Assembly: GCA_044426345.1 (NCBI GenBank)
Contig: JAWXUP010000006.1
Location: forward strand, 1-64,000
Direction: 5' to 3'
Origin: CAYJLC01 sp044426345
GTDB taxonomy: Bacteria; Bacillota; Clostridia; Oscillospirales; Butyricicoccaceae
Length of the DNA stretch: 64,000 nucleotides
The notes below the pieces were generated by a model. It searched no databases and was not told the DNA's origin. It saw only the letters and a list, made by a program, of their open reading frames with translations. Positions 43,086 to 51,654 of this stretch are shown here, one piece after another. Each line of letters begins with the position of its first letter. The first letter of the stretch is position 1. Both the position numbers and the translations under genes were made by a program.

Positions 43086-44324
43086 TTAAGAATGATAATC
43101 AGCGTTAATTTTTACGTAATCGTAAGTTAAATCGCAACCCCAAGCAGTAGCTTTTGCATCGCCGTCATTCATATTAATATTAATGAAAACATCGTGTGCT
43201 TTTAAGATTTCAAGCGCATCATCGTGTGAAAATACAACGCCACGACCGTTTTTACATACTGTAATAGTTCCGTTTTCTGAAACTAAATCAACTCCGATTA
43301 AATTGATGTCAAAATCTGCATTTGCATAACCGATAGCACATAAAATACGTCCCCAGTTTGCATCTTGACCAAACATAGCACTTTTGAAAAGGCTAGATGT
43401 GATAACAGATTTTGCAACGATTTTTGCTGTAGTTACATCGCAAGCATTGAATACGTTACATTCTAAAAGTTTTGTAGCACCTTCACCATCTTGAGCCATT
43501 TCACGAGATAAATTCATAAGTACTGCATATAAACCTTTGTAGAAAATTTTGTAAGCGTCAGAATTTTCGTCAACGATTTCGTCATTTCCAGCTGTAGCAT
43601 TTGACATAATTGTCACAGTGTCATTTGTAGAAGTGTCACCGTCAACAGATACCATATTAAATGTATCATCAACCACATTTTTCAGTGCTTTTGTAAGAAG
43701 TTTAGCCTCAATATTAACGTCAGTGCTTAAAAAACTAAGCATAGTCGCCATATTCGGGTGAATCATACCAGAACCTTTTGCGATACCACCGATAATACAA
43801 GGTTTTCCGTCAATGATAAATTTAACAGCGTGTTCTTTTTTTACTAGGTCGGTAGTTAAAATCGCTTGACACGCAAGTTCGTTTTTGTCTGGAGAAAGAC
43901 CAGCTGCAAGTTCTTCAACACCGTTTTCAATAGGTTCGATAGGTAAAATTTCACCGATGATACCAGTTGATGCAACGATTACATCTTCGGTTTTGATACC
44001 AAGCTGACCTGCTGCAAGTTCGCACATACGAAGTGCTTTTTCTTCACCGTCGATATTACAAGTATTTGCGTTGCCACTATTTACGATGATAGCTTGTGCG
44101 ATACCGTTTTCAAGGTGTTTTTGCGTGATGATAATTGGAGCACCTTTTACTTTGTTTTGTGTGTACATACCAGCTGAATTACAAGGAACATCACTATAAA
44201 TTAGTGCTAAATCAAGACGTTCTTTGTTTTTGCGAAGTCCACAGTGAATACCATTTGCCGAGAATCCCTGTGCGGCACAAATGCCGTTTTGAATAATTTC
44301 ATAACCTTCAAATTTTACTGCCAT
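43086..44324 (-). CDS. argJ: Bifunctional glutamate N-acetyltransferase/ornithine acetyltransferase
   Basis: This 412-residue precursor is cut autocatalytically before the Thr of NMATMLSF into alpha and beta chains. KGSGMIHPN marks the site and the C-terminal half carries FGQDANWGRI. It recycles the acetyl group from acetylornithine to glutamate, so no argA or argE is needed for the cycle. It follows argC by 26 bp. Confidence 0.95.
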   Translation of the reverse strand: MAVKFEGYEIIQNGICAAQGFSANGIHCGLRKNKERLDLALIYSDVPCNSAGMYTQNKVKGAPIIITQKHLENGIAQAIIVNSGNANTCNIDGEEKALRMCELAAGQLGIKTEDVIVASTGIIGEILPIEPIENGVEELAAGLSPDKNELACQAILTTDLVKKEHAVKFIIDGKPCIIGGIAKGSGMIHPNMATMLSFLSTDVNIEAKLLTKALKNVVDDTFNMVSVDGDTSTNDTVTIMSNATAGNDEIVDENSDAYKIFYKGLYAVLMNLSREMAQDGEGATKLLECNVFNACDVTTAKIVAKSVITSSLFKSAMFGQDANWGRILCAIGYANADFDINLIGVDLVSENGTITVCKNGRGVVFSHDDALEILKAHDVFININMNDGDAKATAWGCDLTYDYVKINADYHS

Positions 44325-44350
44325 TTTCCTTACCCCTTATATAAATTTAA

Positions 44351-45277
44351 TTAAAGTCCTGTTGTTTCATCAATACCCATCATAATATTCATACATTGAA
44401 CTGCTGAGCCTGATGCGCCTTTTCCAAGATTATCAAGTCTAGAACAAAGTAAAATATGCTCATCACTACCTTGGACATATATTTCTAAATTATTTGTATT
44501 AGCTAAAGCGTCGGTGCTTAAAAAATCGGTTGGATTTTCTTTGAAAGGCATAACGCTTACGAAGTTTTGGTTTTCATAATGCTTTGCGAAGATTTCGTGC
44601 AATTCCAACGCTGTAACCTTTTTGGTAAGCAATCTAGTATGTAGTGGAATTGATACGACCATACCACTGTAAAAATCATCAACAATAGGGTTGAAAACCG
44701 GTGCAAAGTCAAGACCTGATATAGTTTTCATCTCAGGAAGATGTTTGTGATGTTGTCCTCGTGCGTAAAATCTAGGCGATTTATATTTATCTGGAAATTG
44801 TTCATATTCTGCAATCATAGACTTACCACCACCACTATAACCACTAATTCCGTAGCTAGTTACAGGGAAATCGCTGTCAATAATACCGTGTTTTACAAGA
44901 GGATAGCAAAGTGCGATAAAACCACTTGCGTAACAACCTGGATTTGCAACACGTTTTGATTTTGCGATATTCTCGCGATGCTCTGGTGATAATTCTGCGA
45001 AACCGTAGTCCCAATCTGGGTTTGTTCGGTGTGCAGTAGAGGCATCAATAACGCGAACGTTAGGGTTTTCGATAAGCGAAACGCTTTCAATAGCCGCCAT
45101 ATCTGGCAAGCATAAGAAAACAAAATCTACGCTATTTAATATTTTTTTCTTTTCATTTATGTCTTTTCGTAGCTCATCTGCAATAGTGACAATTTCAATA
45201 TCTGTTCTGCCACTAAAACGCTCGAAAATTTGAAGTCCTGTAGTTCCTTCTTTACCGTCAATAAATACCTTGTACAT
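44351..45277 (-). CDS. argC: N-acetyl-gamma-glutamyl-phosphate reductase (short type)
   Basis: This 308-residue enzyme has an N-terminal NAD-binding domain (KVFIDGKEGTTGLQIFE) and the catalytic Cys in ANPGCYASGF. It is of the shorter argC class of about 310 residues, not the ~345-residue class. It reduces N-acetylglutamyl phosphate. The ATG at 45277 has AAGGTGGG 5 nt upstream; a GTG further upstream lies within that ribosome site. It is the first gene of the arginine cluster. Confidence 0.94.
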   Translation of the reverse strand: MYKVFIDGKEGTTGLQIFERFSGRTDIEIVTIADELRKDINEKKKILNSVDFVFLCLPDMAAIESVSLIENPNVRVIDASTAHRTNPDWDYGFAELSPEHRENIAKSKRVANPGCYASGFIALCYPLVKHGIIDSDFPVTSYGISGYSGGGKSMIAEYEQFPDKYKSPRFYARGQHHKHLPEMKTISGLDFAPVFNPIVDDFYSGMVVSIPLHTRLLTKKVTALELHEIFAKHYENQNFVSVMPFKENPTDFLSTDALANTNNLEIYVQGSDEHILLCSRLDNLGKGASGSAVQCMNIMMGIDETTGL

Positions 45278-45325
45278 TGTTCCCACCTTAATAAATTTCT
45301 GTATTAATATACACCATCTAGATAC

Positions 45326-45353
45326 ATTATACTCCTTTTTTTGGAAAATGCAA
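45326..45353 (-). promoter_or_regulatory. Promoter of the arg cluster
   Basis: On the minus strand TTGCAT and TATAAT are separated by 16 bp, about 50 bp before argC. Confidence 0.6.
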
Positions 45354-45369
45354 GCATAATATACCAGAA

Positions 45370-45387
45370 TATGTATAATTATTTACA
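45370..45387. promoter_or_regulatory. ARG box (ArgR operator) upstream of argC
   Basis: TATGTATAATTATTTACA fits the 18-bp ArgR/AhrC palindrome TNTGNATWWWWATNCANA with one mismatch. It lies 17 bp upstream of the -35 element on the minus strand and overlaps an alternative TTGTAA -35. Arginine repression of the cluster is therefore expected. ArgR itself is not in the window. The rest of 45287-45649 holds the acpP promoter. Confidence 0.75.
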
Positions 45388-45532
45388 ACTTTGTTAAACT
45401 TGTATACTTTTAAAAATAAAGATGTAAATTATTTGTATGCTTTAACATAATAAAGGTTAACTTTGAAGAAAAAAACGAATAATTTAATGTAAAAGTGGCA
45501 TAATGATATGAAAGAAAAATGCAGTTTAAAAA

Positions 45533-45623
45533 AATAGTTAAAAAATTTTAGTTAAAAATATTGACATTTCAAAAAATATGTAGTATTATACTGTCAGAAA
45601 GATTAAAAATATTTAACTAAATT
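45533..45623 (+). promoter_or_regulatory. acpP promoter with repeated operator-like motif
   Basis: TTGACA (45561-45566) and TATTAT (45584-45589) are 17 bp apart. TAGTTAAAA occurs twice just upstream (45535 and 45549) and TTTAACTAAA, the inverse of TTTAGTTAAA, just downstream (about 45611). These symmetric sites around the promoter are candidates for the FabT-like MarR regulator encoded at the operon's end. Confidence 0.6.
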
Positions 45624-45649
45624 ATTTTAAATAAAGTGAGGAACAAATT

Positions 45650-45877
45650 ATGACTTTTGAACAAATCCGTGATGTAATCGTTGATACAATTAGCTGTGAA
45701 GCTGAAGAGGTAACGATGGAGGCAAGCTTATCAGATGATTTAGGTGCAGATTCATTAGACGCTGTAGAACTTAATATGGCAATCGAAGAAGCATTTGGAG
45801 TTACAATCCCAGACGAAATCTTAGCAGAGCTTAAAACGGTTGGAGATATTGTAAACTACCTAATTCCAAAAGAATAA
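45650..45877 (+). CDS. acpP: Acyl carrier protein
   Basis: This 75-residue acidic ACP has LGADSLDAVELNMAIEE, in which the Ser of DSL carries phosphopantetheine. It supplies the acyl chain carrier for the fab genes that follow. GTGAGG precedes the ATG. A terminator-like hairpin and repeats separate it from accB, so it has a separate, probably more abundant, transcript. Confidence 0.95.
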   Translation: MTFEQIRDVIVDTISCEAEEVTMEASLSDDLGADSLDAVELNMAIEEAFGVTIPDEILAELKTVGDIVNYLIPKE

Positions 45878-45884
45878 TCCCAAC

Positions 45885-45924
45885 AAAACCTTCGTTTGTG
45901 TAAGCAAATGGAGGTTTTAGTTAA
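45885..45924 (+). terminator. Terminator-like hairpin after acpP
   Basis: AAAACCTTCGTTTG pairs with CAAATGGAGGTTTT (two G-U pairs). The following TAGTTAAAA is only weakly T-rich, so termination may be partial. Confidence 0.65.
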
Positions 45925-45943
45925 AATTAAACACAAAACACCA

Positions 45944-46084
45944 CGTAGGGTACGACGTCCTCGATGTACCGTTCTATGTAATAAATGTAAACCATTTTAA
46001 TTTAAACGAACGCATTGGTTTTGACGGACGCATTGGTTTTGACGGACGCATTGGTTTAAACGGACGAACACAGTTCGCCCCTAC
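45944..46084. repeat. Repeat island between acpP and accB with 18-bp tandem units
   Basis: The island contains a GTAGGGTACGACGTCC repeat at the left. Next come three tandem 18-bp units (46005-46022, 46023-46040, 46041-46058; consensus GACGGACGCATTGGTTTT). At the right is an inverted GGGGCGAAC hairpin at 46061-46084. The tandem units share GGACG with the adjoining hairpin and may have grown from it by slippage. Confidence 0.75.
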
Positions 46085-46152
46085 AAAATACACTGCACTA
46101 TGTAAAAAAATAACATACACCCAAAACACATACCTATATATAAGGAAGAAAT

Positions 46153-46566
46153 ATGGAAATTAAAGATATAAAAGAAATAATTCGTGTTTTCGAACAAAGT
46201 GGACTTGAATTTCTTGAGGTTTCAAATGAAAAATCTCATATAAAAATGAAAAAACCGAAAATTTCAGTATCAAAAGCACCTCAAAATAATAATATTTTAC
46301 AGGTTGAACCTAAAGAAATGATAAATAATTATACGGAAATAAAATCGCCTGTAGTAGGTGTTTTTTATGCATCACCATCTCCAGAAAATCCACCATTTGT
46401 ATCGGTTGGACAAAGCGTGCAAAAAGGCGACGTTATAGGTCTTATTGAGGCTATGAAGGTTATGAGCGAAATTAAGGCGTCAGCAGATGGTGTTGTGCGT
46501 GAAATTTTGGTTTCAAACGAGCAACTTGTAGCATTTGGTGATGTATTAGTGCAAATTGAGGAATAA
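46153..46566 (+). CDS. accB: Biotin carboxyl carrier protein of acetyl-CoA carboxylase
   Basis: This 137-residue protein has a linker and a C-terminal biotinyl domain with VIGLIEAMKVMSEI; Lys102 is the biotinylated residue. The thumb segment SPSPENPPFVSVGQ is present. It carries CO2 between AccC and AccDA to make malonyl-CoA. It is 3 bp before accC. Confidence 0.95.
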   Translation: MEIKDIKEIIRVFEQSGLEFLEVSNEKSHIKMKKPKISVSKAPQNNNILQVEPKEMINNYTEIKSPVVGVFYASPSPENPPFVSVGQSVQKGDVIGLIEAMKVMSEIKASADGVVREILVSNEQLVAFGDVLVQIEE

Positions 46567-46569
46567 AAT

Positions 46570-47946
46570 ATGTTTAAAAAAATTCTCATAGCAAATCGCT
46601 CGGAAATTGCGCTTAGAATTTTGCGTACTTGCCGAGAAATGGGCATTGAAACCGTTGCGATTTATTCTACAGCAGATAAAGATGCATTGCATGTGAGTCT
46701 GGCCGATGAGGCTATTTGCGTAGGGTCTGAAAAGGCATCTGAAAGCTACCTTAATATGAAAAATATTATGTCTACAGCTCTTCTTACGGGTTGTGATGCT
46801 ATTCACCCAGCGTTTGGTTTTTTGTCTGAAAATAGTGATTTTGCAAGGGTTTGCGCAAGAAATAATATAAAATTTATCGGTCCAGATGCTGATATTATTG
46901 ATAAAATGGGTAATAAATCTCAAGCTCGTGAACTGATGATAGCAAGTGGAGTTCCTGTCGTTCCAGGCTCGAATGGTAGTTTGTTTGAGGCTAAGATAGC
47001 ACATGAAATCGCCGATGAAATTGGATATCCAGTGTTAGTTAAAGCCTCTGCTGGTGGTGGTGGACGTGGTATGCGTAAGGTGTTTGACTCGAATGAATTC
47101 GAACGTGAATTTAACAACGCACAAACTGAATCAGTAGCTTGTTTCGGTTCCAATGAAATGTATATCGAAAAGCTAATTTTAAATCCAAAACATATAGAAT
47201 TTCAAATTTTAGCAGATGAATTTGGACATATCGTTCATTTAGGTGAGCGAGATTGTTCAGTTCAACGCAGAAATCAGAAAATGATAGAAGAATCTCCTTC
47301 GAAAAGCTTAACACCAGAATTGCGTGAAAAAATGTCAGCTGATGCTATAAAAGCGGCTAAAGCAGCAAATTATACCAACGCTGGCACGATAGAATTTGTG
47401 CTTGATGCTGACGGAAACTACTATTTTATTGAGATGAACACGCGTATTCAAGTCGAACATCCTGTAACAGAAATGATTACTGGGACAGACCTTATACGAG
47501 AGCAAATTCGTGTGGCTGCAGGACTTAAACTTAATTTCACACAAGAAGATATAGTTTTTCGTGGTCATGCTATAGAATGTAGAATTAATGCGGAAAATCC
47601 ATGGGGAAATTTTGCTCCAAGTATTGGTGAAATCAAGTTTTTGCACTTGCCAAGTGGTAATGGAGTGCGTGTGGATTCAGCGCTTTATCAAGGGTATACA
47701 CCAAGTCCGTTTTACGATTCTATGGTCGCAAAAATCATAGTTTCAGCCCCTACAAGGCTTGATGCAATAAAAAAAATGCGTCGCTGTTTGGAAGAGCTTA
47801 TTATAGATGGATTTCACACAAACGCAGAACTTTTGCACTTCATTTTATTTAGCCCAGAATTTGTCAAAGGAAATTACAATACAGGGTTTATCGAGGCGAA
47901 TTTTAAGTATTTTGAGCAAGCTAAAGACAAGCTTTTGGAAAAATAG
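46570..47946 (+). CDS. accC: Biotin carboxylase of acetyl-CoA carboxylase
   Basis: This 458-residue ATP-grasp enzyme has FKKILIANRSEIALRILRTC at the start, glycine-rich KASAGGGGRGMRKV, QRRNQKMIEESPS, and MNTRIQVEHPVTEM with catalytic residues. It carboxylates the biotin on AccB. It is in the fab operon between accB and accD. Confidence 0.96.
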   Translation: MFKKILIANRSEIALRILRTCREMGIETVAIYSTADKDALHVSLADEAICVGSEKASESYLNMKNIMSTALLTGCDAIHPAFGFLSENSDFARVCARNNIKFIGPDADIIDKMGNKSQARELMIASGVPVVPGSNGSLFEAKIAHEIADEIGYPVLVKASAGGGGRGMRKVFDSNEFEREFNNAQTESVACFGSNEMYIEKLILNPKHIEFQILADEFGHIVHLGERDCSVQRRNQKMIEESPSKSLTPELREKMSADAIKAAKAANYTNAGTIEFVLDADGNYYFIEMNTRIQVEHPVTEMITGTDLIREQIRVAAGLKLNFTQEDIVFRGHAIECRINAENPWGNFAPSIGEIKFLHLPSGNGVRVDSALYQGYTPSPFYDSMVAKIIVSAPTRLDAIKKMRRCLEELIIDGFHTNAELLHFILFSPEFVKGNYNTGFIEANFKYFEQAKDKLLEK

Positions 47947-47958
47947 GAGTAAAAATTT

Positions 47959-48861
47959 ATGAATCCGTTTAAAAAACGTCGTGAAGAGCTTGAAAATTTG
48001 AAAAAACTAAAGCCAACACGATTTGAAACGAAAAAAACTGATGATAATTTGCATTTTAAGTGCAAAAATTGTGAAAATATCATAACACAAGAAGAATTTG
48101 ACGCAAAAGGAAACTTTTGCCCAAGTTGTGGAAAATACTTTGGTCTTACAGCGAAAAAACGCATTTGTGAGGTGGTAGATGATAATACATTTTTTGAACT
48201 TTTTGATGATATAAGTACGATAAATCATATTGAATTTCCAGATTACGAACAAAAAATAAGCGATTTACAGCAAAAAACATCGCTTTCAGATGCTGTTATT
48301 ACAGGAATTGGAAATATTTTCGGCATAACTACGGCGATTTGTGTGATGGACACAAGCTTTCTGATGGGAAGTATGGGAACTGTTGTTGGAGAACAAATAA
48401 CGCGATTGGTTGAAAGTGCGACTACGAATAAGTTACCATTGGTAATTTTTTGCGCAAGTGGAGGAGCTAGAATGCAAGAGGGAATTTTATCGCTTATGCA
48501 AATGGCGAAAACATCTGCTGCAATAAAAAGGCACTCTAACGCTGGTTTGCTATACATTTCGGTACTAACCCACCCTACAACAGGTGGTGTTACGGCGAGT
48601 TTTGCATCATTAGCTGACATTACGCTTGCAAAACCTAATGCGTTAATCGGTTTCGCTGGTCCTCGAGTTATTGAACAGACTATAAAACAAACCTTGCCAG
48701 AGGGATTTCAAAGAGCAGAATATTTGCTAGAAAATGGCTTTGTAGACCAAATTGTAACGCGTTCAAATATAAAACACACACTGTATGATATACTAGAAAT
48801 TCACGGTTACAAGGAGGTGCTTTGTGATACAAGAACTCGAACAAAAATTGCAAAAAATTAA
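47959..48861 (+). CDS. accD: Acetyl-CoA carboxylase carboxyltransferase subunit beta
   Basis: This 300-residue protein has the N-terminal zinc ribbon CKNC...CPSC (about residues 34-56) and a crotonase fold with MGSMGTVVGEQITRLVE and CASGGARMQEGILSLMQM. With AccA it transfers the carboxyl group to acetyl-CoA. Its last 38 bp overlap the accA start, indicating coupled 1:1 synthesis. Confidence 0.95.
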   Translation: MNPFKKRREELENLKKLKPTRFETKKTDDNLHFKCKNCENIITQEEFDAKGNFCPSCGKYFGLTAKKRICEVVDDNTFFELFDDISTINHIEFPDYEQKISDLQQKTSLSDAVITGIGNIFGITTAICVMDTSFLMGSMGTVVGEQITRLVESATTNKLPLVIFCASGGARMQEGILSLMQMAKTSAAIKRHSNAGLLYISVLTHPTTGGVTASFASLADITLAKPNALIGFAGPRVIEQTIKQTLPEGFQRAEYLLENGFVDQIVTRSNIKHTLYDILEIHGYKEVLCDTRTRTKIAKN

Positions 48862-49774
48862 TGAACAGCTAGTCAATATGAAAAAATCACCAGCTGATAA
48901 GTTGAAAGTGCAAAACTTGAGAAAAAAACAGCAACGATTAATTCAAGAAGGATATCAAAATTTATCACCAAGTGACAGAGTTTTCATTGCAAGACACGCC
49001 CAAAGACCAAACGCAAAAGCTTATATTAATACACTTTTTACAGATTTTTTCGAGCAAAAAGGTGATAGATTATCATTTGATGATTGTAGTATTTTAGGCG
49101 GAATTGCAAAATTTCACGGTAAACCTGTAACGGTTATAGCACATCTAAAAGGCGAAAATTTAGAGGAAAATATTACGTGTAATTTCGGTATGCCAAACCC
49201 ATCTGGATATAGAAAAGTTCAGCGTTTAGCAAGACAAGCTGAAAAGTTTAATCGTCCGATTATTACTTTCATTGACACGCCAGGCGCATATCCTGGGATT
49301 GAGGCAGAAAAAAATGGCCAAGGCGAGGCGATTGCACAATGTTTAGCTCTGTTTTCCGATTTAAGCGTGCCTATAATTGCAGTAATAATAGGTGAGGGTG
49401 GTTCAGGAGGAGCATTAGCGCTAGGTGTGGCAAACACTGTAATAATGCTGGAAAATTCAGTTTATTCCATACTTTCGCCAGAGGGTTTTGCAAGCATTTT
49501 GTGGAAAGATTCAAGCAGAAAAGAAGAGGCGTGTGAACTTTTGAAATTGACTGCATTCGACCTTGAAAAACTTGGAGTTTGCGATGCGATTATTCCAGAA
49601 GGTGTAGGAAATATTATCTTAAACCAACAAAAAGTTATGGAAAATCTAGATAAAATGTTAATATATGAGCTGAATAAACTGCAAAAGTTTACAAAAAATA
49701 TGATTCGAGACCATAGGTATAATAAATTTAGAAATATGGGCAAAATTTGCGAAAATCAAGGAGAAAATCAATGA
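48824..49774 (+). CDS. accA: Acetyl-CoA carboxylase carboxyltransferase subunit alpha
   Basis: This 316-residue protein has RHAQRPNAKAYINTLF and PIITFIDTPGAYPGIEAE and the GEGGSGGALALG oxyanion region. The start is GTG at 48824 with AAGGAGG 7 nt before it, inside accD. Its stop overlaps the fabH ATG (ATGA). Confidence 0.95.
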   Translation: MIQELEQKLQKINEQLVNMKKSPADKLKVQNLRKKQQRLIQEGYQNLSPSDRVFIARHAQRPNAKAYINTLFTDFFEQKGDRLSFDDCSILGGIAKFHGKPVTVIAHLKGENLEENITCNFGMPNPSGYRKVQRLARQAEKFNRPIITFIDTPGAYPGIEAEKNGQGEAIAQCLALFSDLSVPIIAVIIGEGGSGGALALGVANTVIMLENSVYSILSPEGFASILWKDSSRKEEACELLKLTAFDLEKLGVCDAIIPEGVGNIILNQQKVMENLDKMLIYELNKLQKFTKNMIRDHRYNKFRNMGKICENQGENQ

Positions 49775-50706
49775 AAACACTAAAAATACTTGAAACTGCA
49801 AGTTATGCACCATTAAAAGTTGTGAAAAACGACGATTTGCAAAAATTTGTTGATACAAATGACGAATGGATTGTGTCACGCACAGGAATTAGCACGCGTC
49901 ATTTTGCTGAGAACGAAACGAACGTTGATATGGCGACAAAAGTAGGGTTGAAATTGCTCGAAAAAAGTGGAATTTCACGAGAAGAAATTTCAGCTGTAAT
50001 AGTAGCAACCTTTACACCAGATAATTTTACGCCATCTGTAGCGTGTATTGTGCATAAAAATCTAGATTTACAAGAAAATGTACTTACTTTTGATTTTAAC
50101 ACTGCGTGTAGTGGCTTTATTTACGGACTGCATATTGCGAAAGGTTTACTTTTGCAAAATCCTTGTAAAAAGGTAATGTTAATCGGCTCTGAGAAGATTT
50201 CAAAACATCTGAATTTTAGCGATAGAAACACATGTGTCTTGTTTGGGGACGGAGCAGGTGGAGCTATTTTAGAACTTAGTGAAATTGACGGAGAAGATTT
50301 TTCGATTTTTGGGTGCAAGGGTGACGATAAAACCATCGTTTGTGGTGCGAATGACGGTGAAAAAATATTTATGGCAGGACAAGAAGTGTTTACTTTCGCA
50401 GTGACAGTTATTTGTCAAAGTATAGATGAATTACTATCAAAATCAGGCTTAAATATTGATGAAATCGACCATATTGTGTGTCATCAAGCTAATTTGCGCA
50501 TTATAAATCGTGTGCAGAAAAAAACTAAAATTGAACAGCAAAAATTCTTCGTAAACCTTGATAAATACGGCAATACTTCGAGTGCTAGTATACCGATTGC
50601 ACTTAATGAAATGAACGAGCAAGGTTTGTTGAAACGAGGAGAAAAAGTAATTTGCGTAGGTTTTGGTGCTGGACTCACTTGGGGTGCGACACTTTTGACG
50701 TGGTAG
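49771..50706 (+). CDS. fabH: 3-oxoacyl-ACP synthase III
   Basis: This 311-residue KAS III has catalytic Cys113 in NTACSGFIYGL, His in VCHQANLRI and Asn in YGNTSSASIP. It starts chain synthesis from an acyl-CoA and malonyl-ACP. The ATG at 49771 is preceded by AAGGAG; the frame extension upstream belongs to accA. Confidence 0.95.
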   Translation: MKTLKILETASYAPLKVVKNDDLQKFVDTNDEWIVSRTGISTRHFAENETNVDMATKVGLKLLEKSGISREEISAVIVATFTPDNFTPSVACIVHKNLDLQENVLTFDFNTACSGFIYGLHIAKGLLLQNPCKKVMLIGSEKISKHLNFSDRNTCVLFGDGAGGAILELSEIDGEDFSIFGCKGDDKTIVCGANDGEKIFMAGQEVFTFAVTVICQSIDELLSKSGLNIDEIDHIVCHQANLRIINRVQKKTKIEQQKFFVNLDKYGNTSSASIPIALNEMNEQGLLKRGEKVICVGFGAGLTWGATLLTW

Positions 50707-50715
50707 GAGTAAAAA

Positions 50716-51654
50716 ATGAAATTAAATGAATTTTTAAATATAGAATTTCCGATAATTCAAGGTGGTATGGCGAATATTGCGACTGGAGAGTTTGCAGCGG
50801 CTGTGTCAAACGCAGGAGGTTTAGGACTTATCGGTGTAGGAGGTATGTCGCCAGACCAACTTCGTATGGAAATTACAAAATGTAAGCAATTGACTCAAAA
50901 ACCATTTGGTGTAAATATAATGTTACTAAATCCTTTTGTGGAAGAGTTCGCAAAAATAGTAATCGAAGAAAAAGTCAAAGTTGTTACAACTGGTGCTGGA
51001 AATCCTTCAAAGTATGTAAAAGATTGGAAAAATGCCGGAATTTTAGTGATTCCTGTTGTTCCAAGCGTGGCAATGGCTAAATTAATGCAAAGAATTGGCG
51101 CTGATGCAGTAATTGCAGAGGGTACGGAAAGTGGAGGTCATGTAGGCGAAATTACGACTATGGCGTTGGTTCCACAAGTATGTGACACTGTGTCAATTCC
51201 AGTAATAGCAGCTGGAGGAATTGCAAACGGCAGACAGTTTGCGGCAAGCATAGCATTGGGAGCTTGTGGCGTTCAAGTTGGGACTTGTTTGCTTGTGTCA
51301 GAAGAATGTCCTATACACTTAAATTACAAAGAGCAAGTTATTAAAGCAAAAGATACAAGCACCGTTGTAACTGGACGTTCGGTTGGCGTGCCTGTTCGTG
51401 TTTTGAAAAATCAAATGGCTCGTGAATATATCAGAATGGAGCAGACTGTAACTGATAAAATGGAGCTTGAAAAATATACGTTAGGTTCGCTTAGAAGAGC
51501 AGTTTTTGATGGTGATATTAAAACAGGCTCGCTTATGGCAGGGCAAGTTGCAGGTCAACTTAGCGAAATTAAACCTATTCGCACGATTTTTGAAGAAATT
51601 ATGCAAGGATTTAAAGCTACAGTGGAAAAAATTGGTGAAGAATATGCAAATTAA
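50716..51654 (+). CDS. fabK: Enoyl-ACP reductase II (FabK type)
   Basis: This 312-residue FMN-dependent reductase of the nitronate monooxygenase-like superfamily has FPIIQGGMANIATGEFAAAV, PFGVNIMLLNP and AEGTESGGHVGEI (FMN/NADH site). Its C-terminus matches FabK. It completes each elongation cycle in place of FabI. It overlaps the next gene by 11 bp. Confidence 0.92.
   Translation: MKLNEFLNIEFPIIQGGMANIATGEFAAAVSNAGGLGLIGVGGMSPDQLRMEITKCKQLTQKPFGVNIMLLNPFVEEFAKIVIEEKVKVVTTGAGNPSKYVKDWKNAGILVIPVVPSVAMAKLMQRIGADAVIAEGTESGGHVGEITTMALVPQVCDTVSIPVIAAGGIANGRQFAASIALGACGVQVGTCLLVSEECPIHLNYKEQVIKAKDTSTVVTGRSVGVPVRVLKNQMAREYIRMEQTVTDKMELEKYTLGSLRRAVFDGDIKTGSLMAGQVAGQLSEIKPIRTIFEEIMQGFKATVEKIGEEYAN

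Noticed and set aside
46005..46066. CRISPR-like array
   Set aside because: The units are 18 bp, directly adjacent and without unique spacers.
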